Shown: positions 30,991-45,001 of the stretch, piece after piece
How positions within the stretch are numbered: position 1 is the first letter of the stretch
How the letters are laid out: every line of letters begins with the position of its first letter
Origin: Kluyvera cryocrescens NBRC 102467
GTDB lineage: Bacteria > Pseudomonadota > Gammaproteobacteria > Enterobacterales > Enterobacteriaceae
Reading direction: 5' to 3'
Assembly (NCBI RefSeq): GCF_001571285.1
Contig: NZ_BCTM01000003.1
Span: 1 to 64,000 of the forward strand
Length of the DNA: 64,000 nucleotides
The notes under the pieces: generated by a model
Database searches by the model: none
Seen by the model: only the letters and a program-made list of their open reading frames with translations
What the model was told of the DNA's origin: nothing
Translations under genes and position numbers: made by a program

Positions 30991-31931
30991 GAATGCGCTC
31001 CTTCATGACGACGGATGCGGGGATCCAGCGCGGCATTCAGCAGATCGACCAGTAAATTACAGACCACAAAAACAATCACCATCATCAGGGTAAAACATTG
31101 GATCACCGGGTAATCACGGTTGAAAATCGCTGAGACGGCGTAGCGCCCGACGCCCGGCCAGGCAAAAATATTCTCGATAATCATTGTCCCGCCAATCAGC
31201 TCACCGATATGCATGCCGACCGCCGTCACGACCGGCAGCGAGGCATTGCGTAAAATATGACGCCGCTCAGTTTGCCTGTCGTTAAGACCGCGCAGCCTGG
31301 CCCAGGTGACATGGCGTTGTCCGGCGACTTCCAGCATGCTGGCGCGCAGCAGGCGCGCATTAATCGCCAGCGACATAAAGGCTATCGACACGGCGGGGAG
31401 GACTAAATGCTGCCAGCCGCCGTAACCCAGCGCCGGTAACCACTGCCAATAGACCGAGAACACCATCACCAGCAAAAACGCCAGCCAGAAATTGGGCATC
31501 GATACGCCGAGAAAGGCGACGATCCGCACGACAAAATCGGGCAGGCGATCGCGATGGCGCGCCGCCCATATGCCCAGAGGCACCGAGGTGAAAAGAATCA
31601 ACACCAGCGCGGCGCCCGCCAGTTCCAGCGTGGCAGGTAGGAAGTTCAGCATGTCATCCAGTACCGGGCGCTGGCTGGCAAATGAGATACCAAAATCCAG
31701 ATGCAGTGCATTCCATAACCAACGACCGTACTGAACGACCAATGGTTCATTTAATCCCAGCATGCTCCGCGTCGAGGCCACCATTGCCGGCGTTGGCGGC
31801 AGGTTAGACAAACGCAGATAGTCGAGCGCCGGGTCGCCGGTCCCCAAACGCAGCATCAGGAAGATGATCACCGACGCGGCAAACACCATCGGGATCAGCA
31901 GCGCAAGGCGCCGTATGACGTAACGCAACAT
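30987..31931 (-). CDS. nikB: Nickel ABC transporter permease NikB
   Basis: A 314-aa permease. The N-terminus [15 protein letters not shown] is typical of the DppB/NikB group, and the EAA loop lies in [26 protein letters not shown]. About six helices. The start shares a base with the nikA stop, so the whole operon is packed without gaps. Confidence 0.94.
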   Translation of the reverse strand: MLRYVIRRLALLIPMVFAASVIIFLMLRLGTGDPALDYLRLSNLPPTPAMVASTRSMLGLNEPLVVQYGRWLWNALHLDFGISFASQRPVLDDMLNFLPATLELAGAALVLILFTSVPLGIWAARHRDRLPDFVVRIVAFLGVSMPNFWLAFLLVMVFSVYWQWLPALGYGGWQHLVLPAVSIAFMSLAINARLLRASMLEVAGQRHVTWARLRGLNDRQTERRHILRNASLPVVTAVGMHIGELIGGTMIIENIFAWPGVGRYAVSAIFNRDYPVIQCFTLMMVIVFVVCNLLVDLLNAALDPRIRRHEGAHS

Positions 31932-33502
31932 TAGGGTTTCACCGGCGTAATCAGTTCAAACGGAATATCGGAGGCAATCGGCGCGTAGGGGATCGTCCCC
32001 AGCTCCGGTTTGGCGACCACCATCATCGAGATATAGCTAATTGGTAAATAGACCGCGTCATTATGCAGGCGCGTGAGAATGTCGCGATACAGCGCCTGAC
32101 GTTGACGGGCATCGCGGGTCTCCAGTACATCGCTGATCTCTTTGTCGATGATGGATTTATCGGCGAGGCCCTGTTGCGCCTGAAAATCGGCGTGTGATGG
32201 AACGCGCATGGAGCTCATAAAGGCGTGCGGATCGTACGGCGCTCCCCAGGTGCGGTTGAAGATCATGCCAAAACGGCCATCGCGCTGACGGGCGTAGATG
32301 CTGCTTTCTTCCTCTCCCACCAGCGCTACATCGACGCCAATCCGGCGCATATCGGCCTGGATGATTTCGGCCATCGATTTACTCAACGCATCGGTACCGA
32401 TAAAGGCCAGTTCAATACGCAGCGGCTGGCCATTTTTCTCGCGAATTGTTTTATCTGCGGGCAGCGTCCATCCGGCTTTATCCAACAAACTGATTGCCTG
32501 CTGCGGCGAGTATTGACGCGGTTTTAGCTTAACGTCGGCATACGGAACGGCAGGGGAAAACAGGGTATCGGCCACCTGTTGAGTGCCGTACAACACATTG
32601 TCGATCAGCGATTTTTTATTCAGCGCGTGGTTTAACGCCTCACGCACCAACAGCTCGTTCGTCGGCGTTTTCGCCGAATTGAGCGCCAGCATCACCGTTT
32701 CAATCGGTTGAGAAAGCTGGGTATGGTAGGCGGGAATGTGGCTAAAGCGCGCGAAGGTGTCGAGCGGCAGCAGCCCCTCGTTACCATACAGCAGGTCGAT
32801 ATCGCCGGTTTCGAAGGCCACGGCGCGGGTAGTTGGGTCCGGAATCACCTTTACGGTAACTTTTTGCAGCGCCGGTTTCTTTCCCCAATAGCGTTCGTTG
32901 CGTAGCAGCACGTCATACTGATTGAGCTTCGACTCTGCAAGAACCCACGGCCCGGTGCCGATCGGCGCGTGAATTCCGTGTTGCGTTTCGTGGTCTTTAA
33001 ACTGGGACGGCGCGATAAAGCGGAACGGACGCGGCAGGGCTAACTCTTGCAGAAACGGATAATAAGCACTTTTCAGGCTGATTTGCAGCCGGTATGGGTC
33101 GAGTGCTTTCACTTCGGCGATCTTGTTCACCAGCTCCAGCCAGGCGTGCCGCTGGCGGTTATCCAAAACAGCGCGGAAATTGTCGGCGGCGGCGTAGGCA
33201 TCAAAGACTTCGCCGTTGGAAAAGGTGACGTCCTTGCGCAGGGTAAAGATCCAGGTTTTACCGTCCGGCGAGTGTATCCAGCGGCTCGCCAGCCAAGGAA
33301 CCACCGAGCCATCGGCCTGATATTTAACCAGCGGCTCGTATACCATACTTTGGGCGAACATCTGGTTTGGCGTATACAGATGCGGATTGAGTGCCCCGAC
33401 GTTGACCGGCCAGGCGATGTTGATTTCATTGACTGCGGAGGCGTGAGCGAAGAGAGGGATGCAGGTGAGCAGCGCCCAAAGCGAGCGGCGTAGTCTGGAC
33501 AA
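31931..33502 (-). CDS. nikA: Nickel-binding periplasmic protein NikA
   Basis: A 523-aa secreted solute-binding protein with signal peptide [18 protein letters not shown] and the conserved start of the mature form [22 protein letters not shown]. The E. coli length is 524. I chose the TTG at 33502 (product begins MSRLRRSL, close to E. coli MLSTLRRTL), with AAGG about 10 bases upstream; the frame can be opened earlier by another TTG at 33532. It binds a nickel-histidine type chelate and delivers it to NikBCDE; it is the first gene of the operon. Confidence 0.93.
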   Translation of the reverse strand: MSRLRRSLWALLTCIPLFAHASAVNEINIAWPVNVGALNPHLYTPNQMFAQSMVYEPLVKYQADGSVVPWLASRWIHSPDGKTWIFTLRKDVTFSNGEVFDAYAAADNFRAVLDNRQRHAWLELVNKIAEVKALDPYRLQISLKSAYYPFLQELALPRPFRFIAPSQFKDHETQHGIHAPIGTGPWVLAESKLNQYDVLLRNERYWGKKPALQKVTVKVIPDPTTRAVAFETGDIDLLYGNEGLLPLDTFARFSHIPAYHTQLSQPIETVMLALNSAKTPTNELLVREALNHALNKKSLIDNVLYGTQQVADTLFSPAVPYADVKLKPRQYSPQQAISLLDKAGWTLPADKTIREKNGQPLRIELAFIGTDALSKSMAEIIQADMRRIGVDVALVGEEESSIYARQRDGRFGMIFNRTWGAPYDPHAFMSSMRVPSHADFQAQQGLADKSIIDKEISDVLETRDARQRQALYRDILTRLHNDAVYLPISYISMMVVAKPELGTIPYAPIASDIPFELITPVKP

Positions 33503-33540
33503 AACGATGGCCTTAATGATGGAGGTATACAACGAAAAGA

Positions 33541-33568
33541 GTATGACGATTGTAAGGATTCATCATAC
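33541..33568. promoter_or_regulatory. NikR operator of nikABCDE
   Basis: GTATGA-N16-TCATAC, exactly the known NikR dyad with the right spacing, 39 bases upstream of the nikA start. Confidence 0.93.
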
Positions 33569-33692
33569 GAATGAGATGAGCGGGATCAAAGTAATCCCGA
33601 TTACGGGCGGTAACGGGGATACGTTTTCTATTCATAATCAAAAGCGTATCCGCTATGCTGAAGCCACATGTTGTTAAGCGGTGAAAAATGAA

Positions 33693-34028
33693 ATGGGGTT
33701 GTTAATTAAAGCGCTGCTCGGGGCGCTGGTGGTGGTATTGATTGGAGTGCTGGCGAAAACCAAAAATTATGCCATTGCTGGCCTGATCCCACTGTTTCCG
33801 ACCTTCGCGCTGATTGCACACTATATTGTCGCCAGCGAACGGGGAACGGAGGCGCTGCGCGCCACCATCGTGTTTGGAATGTGGTCGATCATCCCGTATT
33901 TCCTCTACCTGCTGTCGCTGTGGTATTTCACCGGGATGATGCGCCTGCCGTTGGCGCTAGCCGGCGCGGTGGCGTGTTGGGGAGTCAGCGCCTGGCTGCT
34001 GATTTTCCTGTGGGGCCGTTTTCACTAA
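33693..34028 (+). CDS. ydgC: YdgC, GlpM-family inner membrane protein
   Basis: A 111-aa protein with about four helices, matching E. coli YdgC in length and in the segments AKTKNYAIAGLIPLFPTFALIAHYIVASERG and WYFTGMMRLPLA. The GlpM family has no proven activity; a link to alginate production was proposed in Pseudomonas. The start at 33693 gives the family N-terminus MGLLIKA; a GTG 12 bases upstream is possible. Convergent with folM, overlapping its end by 4 bases. Confidence 0.9.
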   Translation: MGLLIKALLGALVVVLIGVLAKTKNYAIAGLIPLFPTFALIAHYIVASERGTEALRATIVFGMWSIIPYFLYLLSLWYFTGMMRLPLALAGAVACWGVSAWLLIFLWGRFH

Positions 34029-34747
34029 ACCAGCGGACGGCCGCCATCGACCGCAAAGGTACGGCCGGTCACGTAGCAGCTGCCGAGGATGTAATCCACG
34101 AGATCGATGATCTCTTTCTCCCCGGCGGCAATCTTCATCAGCGACTTATTCAGCGCTTTCTGGCGATACGCCTCGTCATCGTGCTCATTAAACAGCACCA
34201 ATGCGGGGGCAATGGCATTCACCTTCACTTCTGGCGCCAGCTTGCGGGCAAATGAACGCGTCATATTATCCAATGCCGCTTTGCTGGCCGCGTAGGCGAT
34301 ATGCTTGTCGCTACCGCGCTCGACCACATAATCGGTGAAGTGAATAATATCGCCCTCCGCATGACCATGACCGCGCAGCAGATCTTCCAGCGCATGGTTA
34401 AGCAGATAGGGGGCATGTACGTGAATTTGCAGCATGGCGTTTAGCACGTGGCTGAGCGATGCGGTAGGGCTTTCCGCCAGCCAGCCGCTGGCGTTATGCA
34501 GAATACCGCGCAGGCTGGTGCACTGCTCTCTGACTTTATCGGCAAAGGTGTAAATGCCTTCGTCGGTCGAAAAATCAGCCTGAATGCACACCGCGCCGGC
34601 TTTGCGCAAAACGTCAATCGCCGGATAGTGGGTGCGGTAGCTCAGGATAACCGGCTGTTGCTGGGTGAGAAAATGGTGGGCAAGGGCGAGGCCGATACGG
34701 CGGCCTCCACCGGTTATCAGGATCGGGCGTGATAGCATGTTTCCCAT
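34025..34747 (-). CDS. folM: FolM, dihydromonapterin reductase
   Basis: A 240-aa short-chain dehydrogenase. The cofactor motif is ITGGGRRIGLALA (residues 10-22), and the catalytic Tyr and Lys are in YAASKAALDNMTRSFA. In E. coli it makes tetrahydromonapterin for phenylalanine-type hydroxylation and has weak dihydrofolate reductase activity. GGAG sits 7 bases before the ATG at 34747. Same neighbourhood as E. coli (ydgC, folM). Confidence 0.94.
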   Translation of the reverse strand: MGNMLSRPILITGGGRRIGLALAHHFLTQQQPVILSYRTHYPAIDVLRKAGAVCIQADFSTDEGIYTFADKVREQCTSLRGILHNASGWLAESPTASLSHVLNAMLQIHVHAPYLLNHALEDLLRGHGHAEGDIIHFTDYVVERGSDKHIAYAASKAALDNMTRSFARKLAPEVKVNAIAPALVLFNEHDDEAYRQKALNKSLMKIAAGEKEIIDLVDYILGSCYVTGRTFAVDGGRPLV

Positions 34748-34786
34748 CGTTATCTCCGTTTCAAATTGACGATGAGGAGACGCACG

Positions 34787-36169
34787 TTACCTCACCAACA
34801 TCCACGTTGCTGGAATAGCCGCAACCAGAAGCAAACCAATTAAGGCTAATTCACGACGCTTAAGCAGGACGTTATCCTCATGAGTGCGCCGCGCATAAAT
34901 AAAGACCATTAGCCCCGGTGCATACAGCACCACCGACAGCAGCAAATGCATCGGCCCGGAAGCATATAATAACCATAAGCCATAAATACAGGCTCCGACA
35001 CCAATCACCTTATGTAGTGGGCGGCGGGCCACTTTTAAGAGGAACGCGCCGACCAGGAAATACGGCACCAGGATCATCTCAGAAGCGATGGTCAGCAGAG
35101 TGTTATAGTCGGAACCGGTCAACCAAATCAATACCAGGCTTGCCTGTACGCTCAGGTTGGTTAACCACAGCGATGCGGAAGGCGCATTGTTGGCGTTCTG
35201 ACGGGCAAAAACGCGCGGGAAGGCTTTGTGCGTTGCCGCCAGCAGCGGAACTTCAGCCGCCATGATGGTCCAGCTCAGATAAGCGCCACAGACGGAAATA
35301 ATCAGCCCGGCGGCAATCACGATCTCACCCCACGAACCCATCATGCGAACCATCAGGCCGGCCATGGACGGGTTGCGCATTTCGGCCAGCTCCGGACGAG
35401 CTACCACACCCATCGACAGCAGCGTCACCAGCAGATAAACGCACAGCGCAGAAATCACCGCCAGCAGGGTCGCGCGACCGACGTCCTTCTTATTGCGCGC
35501 GCGGGCAGAGACCACCACCGCGCCTTCCACGCCGATAAACACCCACAGGGTGATCAGCATAGTATTTTTCACCTGTTCCCATACCGGTACGCCTAAATCG
35601 ATACCGCGGAAGTCCAGTGTGAAAACGTCGCTATTAAAGGCGATGGCGGCGAGGACGATAAACAGGCCCAGCGGTACCAGCTTAGCCAGCGTCGCGGCGA
35701 GGTTGATGCTGGCGGCCGTCTGAACGCCGCGCAGCACCAGAAAATGCACCACCCACAGCAGTACCGAAGCACCGACAATCGACTGCCAGGTGTTGCCGTC
35801 GCCAAACAGGCGCAGTTCCGGCGTATCGGTAAAGAAGCTCAGGGCGGAAAAGACGATAACCAGATAGGAGACGTTGGCGATCACCGCGCACAGCCAGTAA
35901 CCCCAGGCGGAGCAGAAACCGACCAGCTCGCCAAACCCTTCACGCGCATAGGTAAAAATGCCGCCGTCCAGATCCGGACGAATACGGGTCAGGACCAGCA
36001 TAGCGACGGCCAGGAACAGAATGCCGATGCCGGTAATGGCCCAGCCAATCAGCAACGCGGCGGGACTTGCCACCTGCGCCATGTTTTGCGGCAGACTAAA
36101 AACGCCCGCACCGAGCATGGAGCTCAGAACCAGGGCTGTCAGGGCGCTAAGCCCTAATTTCTTTTCCAT
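34787..36169 (-). CDS. ydgI: YdgI, APC-family arginine/ornithine-type antiporter
   Basis: A 460-aa membrane protein of the basic amino-acid/polyamine antiporter family with twelve or so helices, nearly identical to remembered E. coli YdgI. The substrate-site motif SSMLGAGVFSLP is at the start. The E. coli protein is annotated as a probable arginine:ornithine antiporter, but transport has not been shown to my knowledge. AGGA precedes the ATG at 36169; the ten-residue upstream extension is rejected. Located between folM and ydgH on the same strand. Confidence 0.93.
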   Translation of the reverse strand: MEKKLGLSALTALVLSSMLGAGVFSLPQNMAQVASPAALLIGWAITGIGILFLAVAMLVLTRIRPDLDGGIFTYAREGFGELVGFCSAWGYWLCAVIANVSYLVIVFSALSFFTDTPELRLFGDGNTWQSIVGASVLLWVVHFLVLRGVQTAASINLAATLAKLVPLGLFIVLAAIAFNSDVFTLDFRGIDLGVPVWEQVKNTMLITLWVFIGVEGAVVVSARARNKKDVGRATLLAVISALCVYLLVTLLSMGVVARPELAEMRNPSMAGLMVRMMGSWGEIVIAAGLIISVCGAYLSWTIMAAEVPLLAATHKAFPRVFARQNANNAPSASLWLTNLSVQASLVLIWLTGSDYNTLLTIASEMILVPYFLVGAFLLKVARRPLHKVIGVGACIYGLWLLYASGPMHLLLSVVLYAPGLMVFIYARRTHEDNVLLKRRELALIGLLLVAAIPATWMLVR

Positions 36170-36300
36170 GTGAATCCTGTCGTGGAAGAAGAAGAACAAG
36201 AATATTTATTTGGCGAAATCGCATAAACATGGAGGATTGCGCTGAGGCGGCGATTTTACGGAGAGCGATGCGGACATGCAACAGGGGAAGGCTTAAAGCG

Positions 36301-36327
36301 AAAAAAAAGGCGGCTGGTGCCGCCTTT
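36301..36327 (-). terminator. Terminator of ydgH
   Basis: AAAGGCGGC-TGGT-GCCGCCTTT hairpin followed by a T-run on the minus strand (complement of 36301-36308), ten bases after the ydgH stop. Confidence 0.88.
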
Positions 36328-36336
36328 GGGGGGTGT

Positions 36337-37287
36337 TTATTTGTACAGATCGGCGCTGATGGTGACGTTACCGCCGCGCTCCTGCCATTGACGCGTAATA
36401 TGGTAGTACTTCGCGTCTTTCTTCGCGGCACGTTTAGCCACCTGGTAGGAGACTTCAGTCATGTTGCCGTAGTTACCGGTGAACTTGATGCTGTCGAACG
36501 GCACCATCTGTGCAGCGGCCACTTTGTTCAGCTCTTCCACTTTTGTGCCGTCCGGCAGCGTGACACTGTAACGCCCGCCTTTAGAGGACTGCGTTTCGAA
36601 GAAACGGCCTACGCCGGTACCTGAACCCACGGCTGCGGTGGTAGCTACACCTGGGATCTCAACCTGCTTCGCCGCTTCGCCGCCGGCAGCCAGCGCTTTA
36701 CGACCAGCATCGGAATCAGCCGGAATGGCGTCAGGACTTTGCAGAACGCGTTTTTCCGCATCGGCCTTATAGACATAAGCGGTAATACGCTGGTTGCCAC
36801 CATCGTTGGCGTCAACCTGACGGACGATAAAGAAGGAGGCCGCACCTTTGGCTTTCGCCGCTTTGGTGATGGCGTCGTTCACTTCAGGCTGGCTGCGGTA
36901 GAAGCCCTGAACGGTGACGGTATCATAAGGAACCAGCGCAACGGCCTGGTCTTTTGGCAGTTCCATCACGCCATTGATGATGCGGTTTTTCGGCACGTCA
37001 GCTTTTGGCGCATCTTCTTTATAGAAATCGGCTGTTACGCGCCAGTTCCCGCTGTTGCCGTAGTCTGAGGTGTCGACAACGTAAAAAGAGGCTGCGCCTT
37101 CTTTATCCGCTTTGCGGGACATTGCCTGTACCGCGTCGCCAATGGCGGTAAAGCGACCGGTGATCACAACGCGGTCATAAGGTTTCAGTGCGGACGCTTG
37201 CTCCGGGGTCAGCTCAGTGGCTGCGTGAGCGGACATCGCCGCGGCAGACAACATGGCGGACACGAGGAGGGTGTTCTTAAGCTTCAT
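36337..37287 (-). CDS. ydgH: YdgH, periplasmic protein with three DUF1471 (BhsA/YhcN-like) domains
   Basis: A 316-aa secreted protein. The signal peptide is KLKNTLLVSAMLSAAAMSAHAA. Three repeats follow, each with a start of the type KPYDRVVITGRF / VPYDTVTVQGFY / VPFDSIKFTGNY and an end of the type GAASFYVV...WRVTADFYK. DUF1471 repeats occur in small stress proteins such as BhsA and YhcN, and YdgH is a multi-domain version. Exact role unknown; envelope stress is likely. The ATG at 37287 gives the E. coli N-terminus. Confidence 0.93.
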   Translation of the reverse strand: MKLKNTLLVSAMLSAAAMSAHAATELTPEQASALKPYDRVVITGRFTAIGDAVQAMSRKADKEGAASFYVVDTSDYGNSGNWRVTADFYKEDAPKADVPKNRIINGVMELPKDQAVALVPYDTVTVQGFYRSQPEVNDAITKAAKAKGAASFFIVRQVDANDGGNQRITAYVYKADAEKRVLQSPDAIPADSDAGRKALAAGGEAAKQVEIPGVATTAAVGSGTGVGRFFETQSSKGGRYSVTLPDGTKVEELNKVAAAQMVPFDSIKFTGNYGNMTEVSYQVAKRAAKKDAKYYHITRQWQERGGNVTISADLYK

Positions 37288-39340
<2,053 letters not shown>

Positions 39341-39347
39341 GGGGTAA

Positions 39348-40739
<1,392 letters not shown>

Positions 40740-40756
40740 TTTTTTTGTAAATCTAT

Positions 40757-40792
40757 AAAGCCGCCTGTGACGTAGCCTGGCGGCTTTTTTAT
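40757..40792 (+). terminator. Terminator of pntAB
   Basis: AAAGCCGCC (40757-40765) pairs with GGCGGCTTT (40779-40787), followed by TTTATTT. Confidence 0.85.
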
Positions 40793-40875
40793 TTGTCTGG
40801 TGATTGCTTTTGGTCAAAAAATGCACATTCAATGGTGTTATACTGTGCAAAGTCGTCCACATCTATGAGGAAATT

Positions 40876-41064
40876 ATGGATACCTTGTTAACGCCAGCAC
40901 AGTTGGCAATCGAATTTCTCCGCCGTGATACCACGTCTTTAACTCCCGCTCAGTACCTGAAACGCGTTAAGCAGCTAGAACTGGAGTTTGCCGATCTGAT
41001 GGCGCTATCTTCCATCGAACTGAAAGAAGAAATCGATTTTGCCTGGCGACTGGGGCTCCACTGA
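40876..41064 (+). CDS. ydiH: YdiH-like small protein (62 aa)
   Basis: A 62-aa soluble protein. PTQLAIEFLRRD-type start, the core AQYLKRVKQLELEFADLMALSS and the end LKEEIDFAWRLGLH match E. coli YdiH as remembered. Function unknown. GAGG precedes the ATG at 40876 by five bases, while the longer frame from 40804 crosses the likely promoter. It stands between pntB and the convergent uspE. Confidence 0.85.
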   Translation: MDTLLTPAQLAIEFLRRDTTSLTPAQYLKRVKQLELEFADLMALSSIELKEEIDFAWRLGLH

Positions 41065-41110
41065 TATTCCTTCCTGAGCAGGGTTGACTACTACGCACTG
41101 CGACAGCGAA

Positions 41111-41137
41111 AAAAAACCGGCTTGCGCCGGTTTTTTT
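41111..41137. terminator. Bidirectional terminator between ydiH and uspE
   Basis: ACCGGC-TTGC-GCCGGT stem extended by A and T runs on both sides, so it can serve both converging genes. Confidence 0.88.
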
Positions 41138-41152
41138 GTACCTGAATCAAAC

Positions 41153-42103
41153 TCAATCGTCTTCTTCGTCATCCATCTCGACGGGAGTCTGATAATCGTT
41201 TGGCTTAATGGCCAGCAGATCGCAGCGCAGGTGATCAATCACCTGTTCCGCGGTATTCCCGAGGAATGCGGCGGAAATACCGGTACGACCGACGGTGCCC
41301 AGTACCACGATACCTGCATCGAGGTGGGCCGCCAGGTCAGGAATGACCTCTTCAGGTAACCCTTTTTCTACGTGAGTAAACTTCTCATCGATACCGAATT
41401 GCTGGCGCAGTGACTTCATTGCCAACAGGTGCTGGCCGCGAATCGCATCGTTATAGACGCTCGGGTCAAAATCAGGGAGTTCAATGGCGATATTGATCGG
41501 TGTAACCGGGTAGGCGCCAATCAGATGGACTTCAGTATGGTTAACCTGTTCGGCGAGCTCAATCGTCTCCTTAACCAGCTTTTCGTTCAGCGCATTATGG
41601 TACGCTTCTTCACTGGCCAGATTCACCGCCACCAGCGCTTTACCGCCTTCTGGCCACGGTTGATCTTTCACCATCCAGACTGGACACGGGCATTTACGCA
41701 GCAGGTGCCAGTCGGTTGGCGTAAAGATAACGGATTCGAGTTTGTCGTGCTGGTGCGCCATCTTCAGCATAAGGTCATGACCGCCGCTGATGACCTCCTG
41801 GATGATCGCTTCAAACGGGCGATTATGCCAAACCACTTTAATTTCCAGCGGAACACCTGCCTCCAGATAGTATTTCGCCTGCTCGCGGATCCATGCGGTA
41901 CGCTGGCTAATTACGCCCTGGCGCATCGCGGTGCGCTCGTCGGGAGACAAAAGGGTGGTCATCTCATAAGAGAAGTCATAGATCGGTAAAAACGCTTTAA
42001 TGCGACCACCAATCCGTTGATGTAGATACACAGCGCGTCGCAGCGCGGGCTGATCGTCCTGGTTAGGATCGATAGCAACGAGCATATTCTGATACTTGGC
42101 CAT
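41153..42103 (-). CDS. uspE: Universal stress protein E
   Basis: A 316-aa tandem UspA-type protein (two Usp domains). Starts [25 protein letters not shown]; the second domain ends with [33 protein letters not shown], the usual nucleotide-binding G-2X-G-9X-G pattern. Length equals E. coli UspE. AAGGAG precedes the ATG at 42103. In E. coli it directly follows fnr; here an EAL gene is in between. Confidence 0.96.
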   Translation of the reverse strand: MAKYQNMLVAIDPNQDDQPALRRAVYLHQRIGGRIKAFLPIYDFSYEMTTLLSPDERTAMRQGVISQRTAWIREQAKYYLEAGVPLEIKVVWHNRPFEAIIQEVISGGHDLMLKMAHQHDKLESVIFTPTDWHLLRKCPCPVWMVKDQPWPEGGKALVAVNLASEEAYHNALNEKLVKETIELAEQVNHTEVHLIGAYPVTPINIAIELPDFDPSVYNDAIRGQHLLAMKSLRQQFGIDEKFTHVEKGLPEEVIPDLAAHLDAGIVVLGTVGRTGISAAFLGNTAEQVIDHLRCDLLAIKPNDYQTPVEMDDEEDD

Positions 42104-42273
42104 ACAGGGTCTCCTTACAGCTGTAACCACAGTTTGTCAGTAAAAGATAACTCATATAATGGGAATGAAACAGGGGGGAACCTTTGCCAGATCAATAAAT
42201 CAGGATAAATACCTGGCGGTGAACACCTCGCTTGTATGAATCTTAGCTTCGCCAATCATCGGCCTGTGGGGCG

Positions 42274-43797
42274 CTAATTGACGGTAGTCTCCTTGTTGTT
42301 TTGCGCTAAAAGCGCGATCACCAGGTCGATATAAGTGAGGGGTTTGTAGAAAAAATAGCCCTGCATTAAGGAAATATTATTGCGGTTGAGATAGGCCAGT
42401 TGCTCGGCGGTTTCGACGCCTTCGGCAATAATCTGTAGGGACAGTTTTCTGACCATATCAAGCACGCAGTCAAGCAGCATTGTGGACTCCTCATGGCTAT
42501 CCACACGGCTGACAAAACTCTGGTCAATCTTGATAAAATCAATCTTTAAATCATGCAGATAAGATAAACCGGAGTATCCGGTGCCAAAATCATCAAGGGC
42601 GATAAAGAAACCATGATGGCGCAACGTATTGAGATTATCTATGAGTTGTTCATCGATTTGCAGCGGTTCGCGTTCGGTGAGTTCCAGTACCAGTTTGAGA
42701 TCATTCTGGCGGAGACTTTCTCGAAAATGCAGGCAATCATCCATAAATGAAGGGGCACACACATGAGCTGCGCTGAAATTGATGCCAATATGAAAACCGC
42801 CGGGTAATTTATCGGCGATTTTATTCATCTGATCGACGACCTGGCCCATCAACGCTTTGGTTAGCGGAATAATCAATCCGCTCTTTTCCGCCACCGGAAT
42901 GAAGGTTGCCGGGGAGATAAAGCCGCTGCTCTCATGTTTCCAGCGGGCTAAAACCTCAACGCCCTGTATTTTACCGGTTCGCCCGTCGACGACCGGCTGA
43001 TAGAAAGGCACAATCTGTCCATTTTCAATCGCCCGGCGTAAATTCTCTTCCGGCGTCGTATATTTATTGGCGTATTTATACAAGATGTACGCCACCGTGC
43101 AGGAAAGAATAAAAATAAAGAATAAAAGTCCGGAGCCTTGTTGTATCAAACGTTCGAAACTGAACAGCGGCGGCAGATGATAGCCGATGCTAAATGGATA
43201 GCGGCGAGAGTTCAGAACAGCAGACGTTTTGTGATTGAGCTGGCTGGCCATGACATCACCTGAGGTGCCAATTCTTTTGCCGTCAATCACCAGCACATAG
43301 TGAGCATCTGTAATAAAGCTGCTTAGTGCATCGCGAATATGCGCATCACTGACGCTGACAAAGATTTTCCCCTCGGGAGAATGTGTTTGATAAATCAGCA
43401 CGGGAAGATTATTGGTAGTTTCTTTGGCTGATAAGAGCAGTAACTTCATATCCGGTAGGGTATTAAGATGATAAATCAATACTCGGTTGCCCGGTAACGA
43501 GGAGCACCACGCTTTGCCGTTCTTCAGAATGACAAGGGTCCGCAGGTGGGGGTTTAGTGCGGCAGCCGTCCCCAACTGATATTGATTTTCCGCCGAGCAG
43601 CCCTGATAGGCGATCTTCATTGCTGTTTTCGTCGCGGCTTGGGCTTCATCAAGAATGGCATCGATCTTTTTTATCGTGTGCATCGCACCATTGGCGCTGT
43701 TTGTCTGAGCCAAATACCACAACTGGACATTCAAAATAGTTGTGCCGGCAATGAATATCACGACGGCGAAACACACAGGCAGTATGGCGGTGCGCAT
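42274..43797 (-). CDS. CSS-motif/EAL-domain cyclic-di-GMP phosphodiesterase
   Basis: A 507-aa membrane enzyme expected to degrade c-di-GMP. Two helices (about 4-26 and 222-242) bracket a periplasmic CSS-motif domain with C98-S-S and another Cys at 67, the arrangement of redox-sensing PdeB/PdeC-type proteins, where disulfide formation controls activity. The EAL domain has E281-V-L-A-R, a metal Asn in IGINFSAAHV, the DDFGTGYS loop near 397 and EGVET further on, so it looks catalytically complete. No GGDEF. It lies between uspE and fnr. Confidence 0.92.
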   Translation of the reverse strand: MRTAILPVCFAVVIFIAGTTILNVQLWYLAQTNSANGAMHTIKKIDAILDEAQAATKTAMKIAYQGCSAENQYQLGTAAALNPHLRTLVILKNGKAWCSSLPGNRVLIYHLNTLPDMKLLLLSAKETTNNLPVLIYQTHSPEGKIFVSVSDAHIRDALSSFITDAHYVLVIDGKRIGTSGDVMASQLNHKTSAVLNSRRYPFSIGYHLPPLFSFERLIQQGSGLLFFIFILSCTVAYILYKYANKYTTPEENLRRAIENGQIVPFYQPVVDGRTGKIQGVEVLARWKHESSGFISPATFIPVAEKSGLIIPLTKALMGQVVDQMNKIADKLPGGFHIGINFSAAHVCAPSFMDDCLHFRESLRQNDLKLVLELTEREPLQIDEQLIDNLNTLRHHGFFIALDDFGTGYSGLSYLHDLKIDFIKIDQSFVSRVDSHEESTMLLDCVLDMVRKLSLQIIAEGVETAEQLAYLNRNNISLMQGYFFYKPLTYIDLVIALLAQNNKETTVN

Positions 43798-44146
43798 GAA
43801 TGTCCTCTTTTAAAAGGTACTTTTCATTATTCGCTTATGATCATTTTCACGGTGACCTGTTCATGACCGAATGCAGTGGCATCAAAAATGAACGTCCATA
43901 CACGAATGGCTCTGATTTTATCTATAGGAGAGACCATCCTCGGGATCAATAGACCGGGATAAATAAAGTTTTTAGTTTATTAACCCTACGTCCTGTCGCG
44001 TCAAATGTGGCGAAATGCCAAAAATAAGCGGGATTAAGGATCTCCCGATTGCCTGTTTTGGCAACTACTCGCGTTTAGACCGATGGCAGAAAAAGAAAAA
44101 CCCCGAATAAACGGGGTTTTCAGAAGAACGGCAGCAGAAGCGTCGA
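43798..44146. other. 349-base region between the EAL gene and fnr
   Basis: Contains the promoter of the EAL gene and, near 44093-44120, the fnr terminator. No ORF is supported. Confidence 0.5.
44093..44120 (-). terminator. Terminator of fnr
   Basis: AAAACCCCG (44097-44105) and CGGGGTTTT (44112-44120) form a stem with a 6-base loop; on the minus strand it is followed by a T-rich run. Confidence 0.85.
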
Positions 44147-44899
44147 TTAGGCAACGTTGCGTGAATGACCCGCGAGGATAGCCAGCGCATCGCTGTTTTC
44201 GATAGTGATATATTTGCCTTTGACTGCCAGCATCCCGCTTTTCTGGAAACGACCCAATAGGCGACTGATGGTTTCCACCGTCAAACCAAGGTAGTTACCG
44301 ATATCGCCGCGGGTCATGGTCAGACGGAACTCACGCGGTGAGAAACCACGCTGCGCAAAGCGGCGCGACAGGTTATAGATGAAAGCAGCCAGACGCTCTT
44401 CGGCATTCTTCTTCGACAGCAGCAGGATCATGTCCTGGTCGCCTTTGATTTCACCGCTCATCAGACGCATCATCTGCTGGCGCAGGTTAGGCATCTTACC
44501 GGATAAATCGTCCAGCGTTTCGAAGGGGATTTCACAGACCATTGAGGTCTCCAGCGCCTGAGCAAAGCTCGGGTGGTGACCGGTACCGATGGCATCAAAG
44601 CCAACCAAATCACCGGCCAGATGGAAACCGGTAATCTGCTCATCACCCTGTTCGGTGATGGTGTAGCTCTTAATGGTGCCGGAGCGAATCGCATACAGAG
44701 ATTTCAGTTCATCACCGGCTTTGAACAAGGTCTGCCCTTTCTGGATGGGCTTTTTACGCTCGATAATATTATCCAGCTGATCAAGCTCATGCTCATTAAG
44801 AGTGAACGGGATGCAAAGCTGGCTGATGCTGCAATCCTGACAATGGATAGCGCAACCGCCAGACTGAATGCGTCGTATAATTCTCTTTTCCGGGATCAT
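44147..44899 (-). CDS. fnr: FNR, oxygen-sensing global regulator
   Basis: A 250-aa CRP/FNR-family regulator, near identical to E. coli. The cluster cysteines C20, C23, C29 lie in [16 protein letters not shown], and C122 in SMVCEIPFE. The effector domain is followed by the helix-turn-helix [19 protein letters not shown] with the DNA-contacting Glu and Arg. I chose the ATG at 44899 (E. coli start [11 protein letters not shown]); a frame extended to 44980 exists. FNR boxes at 45002-45040 lie about 100 bases upstream, fitting autoregulation. Confidence 0.97.
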   Translation of the reverse strand: MIPEKRIIRRIQSGGCAIHCQDCSISQLCIPFTLNEHELDQLDNIIERKKPIQKGQTLFKAGDELKSLYAIRSGTIKSYTITEQGDEQITGFHLAGDLVGFDAIGTGHHPSFAQALETSMVCEIPFETLDDLSGKMPNLRQQMMRLMSGEIKGDQDMILLLSKKNAEERLAAFIYNLSRRFAQRGFSPREFRLTMTRGDIGNYLGLTVETISRLLGRFQKSGMLAVKGKYITIENSDALAILAGHSRNVA

Positions 44900-45001
44900 A
44901 GGTTTGCTCAAGCCGTAATTGATATTAGTCAATTTTAACATCTTTTTGGTGAGCAAGTAAGTCTCGGCGAGGGTATTCACCCAAGATTAAAAAGGGATAT
45001 C

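Noticed and set aside
33576-33589. FNR box upstream of nikA (ATGAG-N4-ATCAA)
   Set aside because: Only one half matches the TTGAT-N4-ATCAA consensus; E. coli nik needs FNR, but this site is too weak to call.
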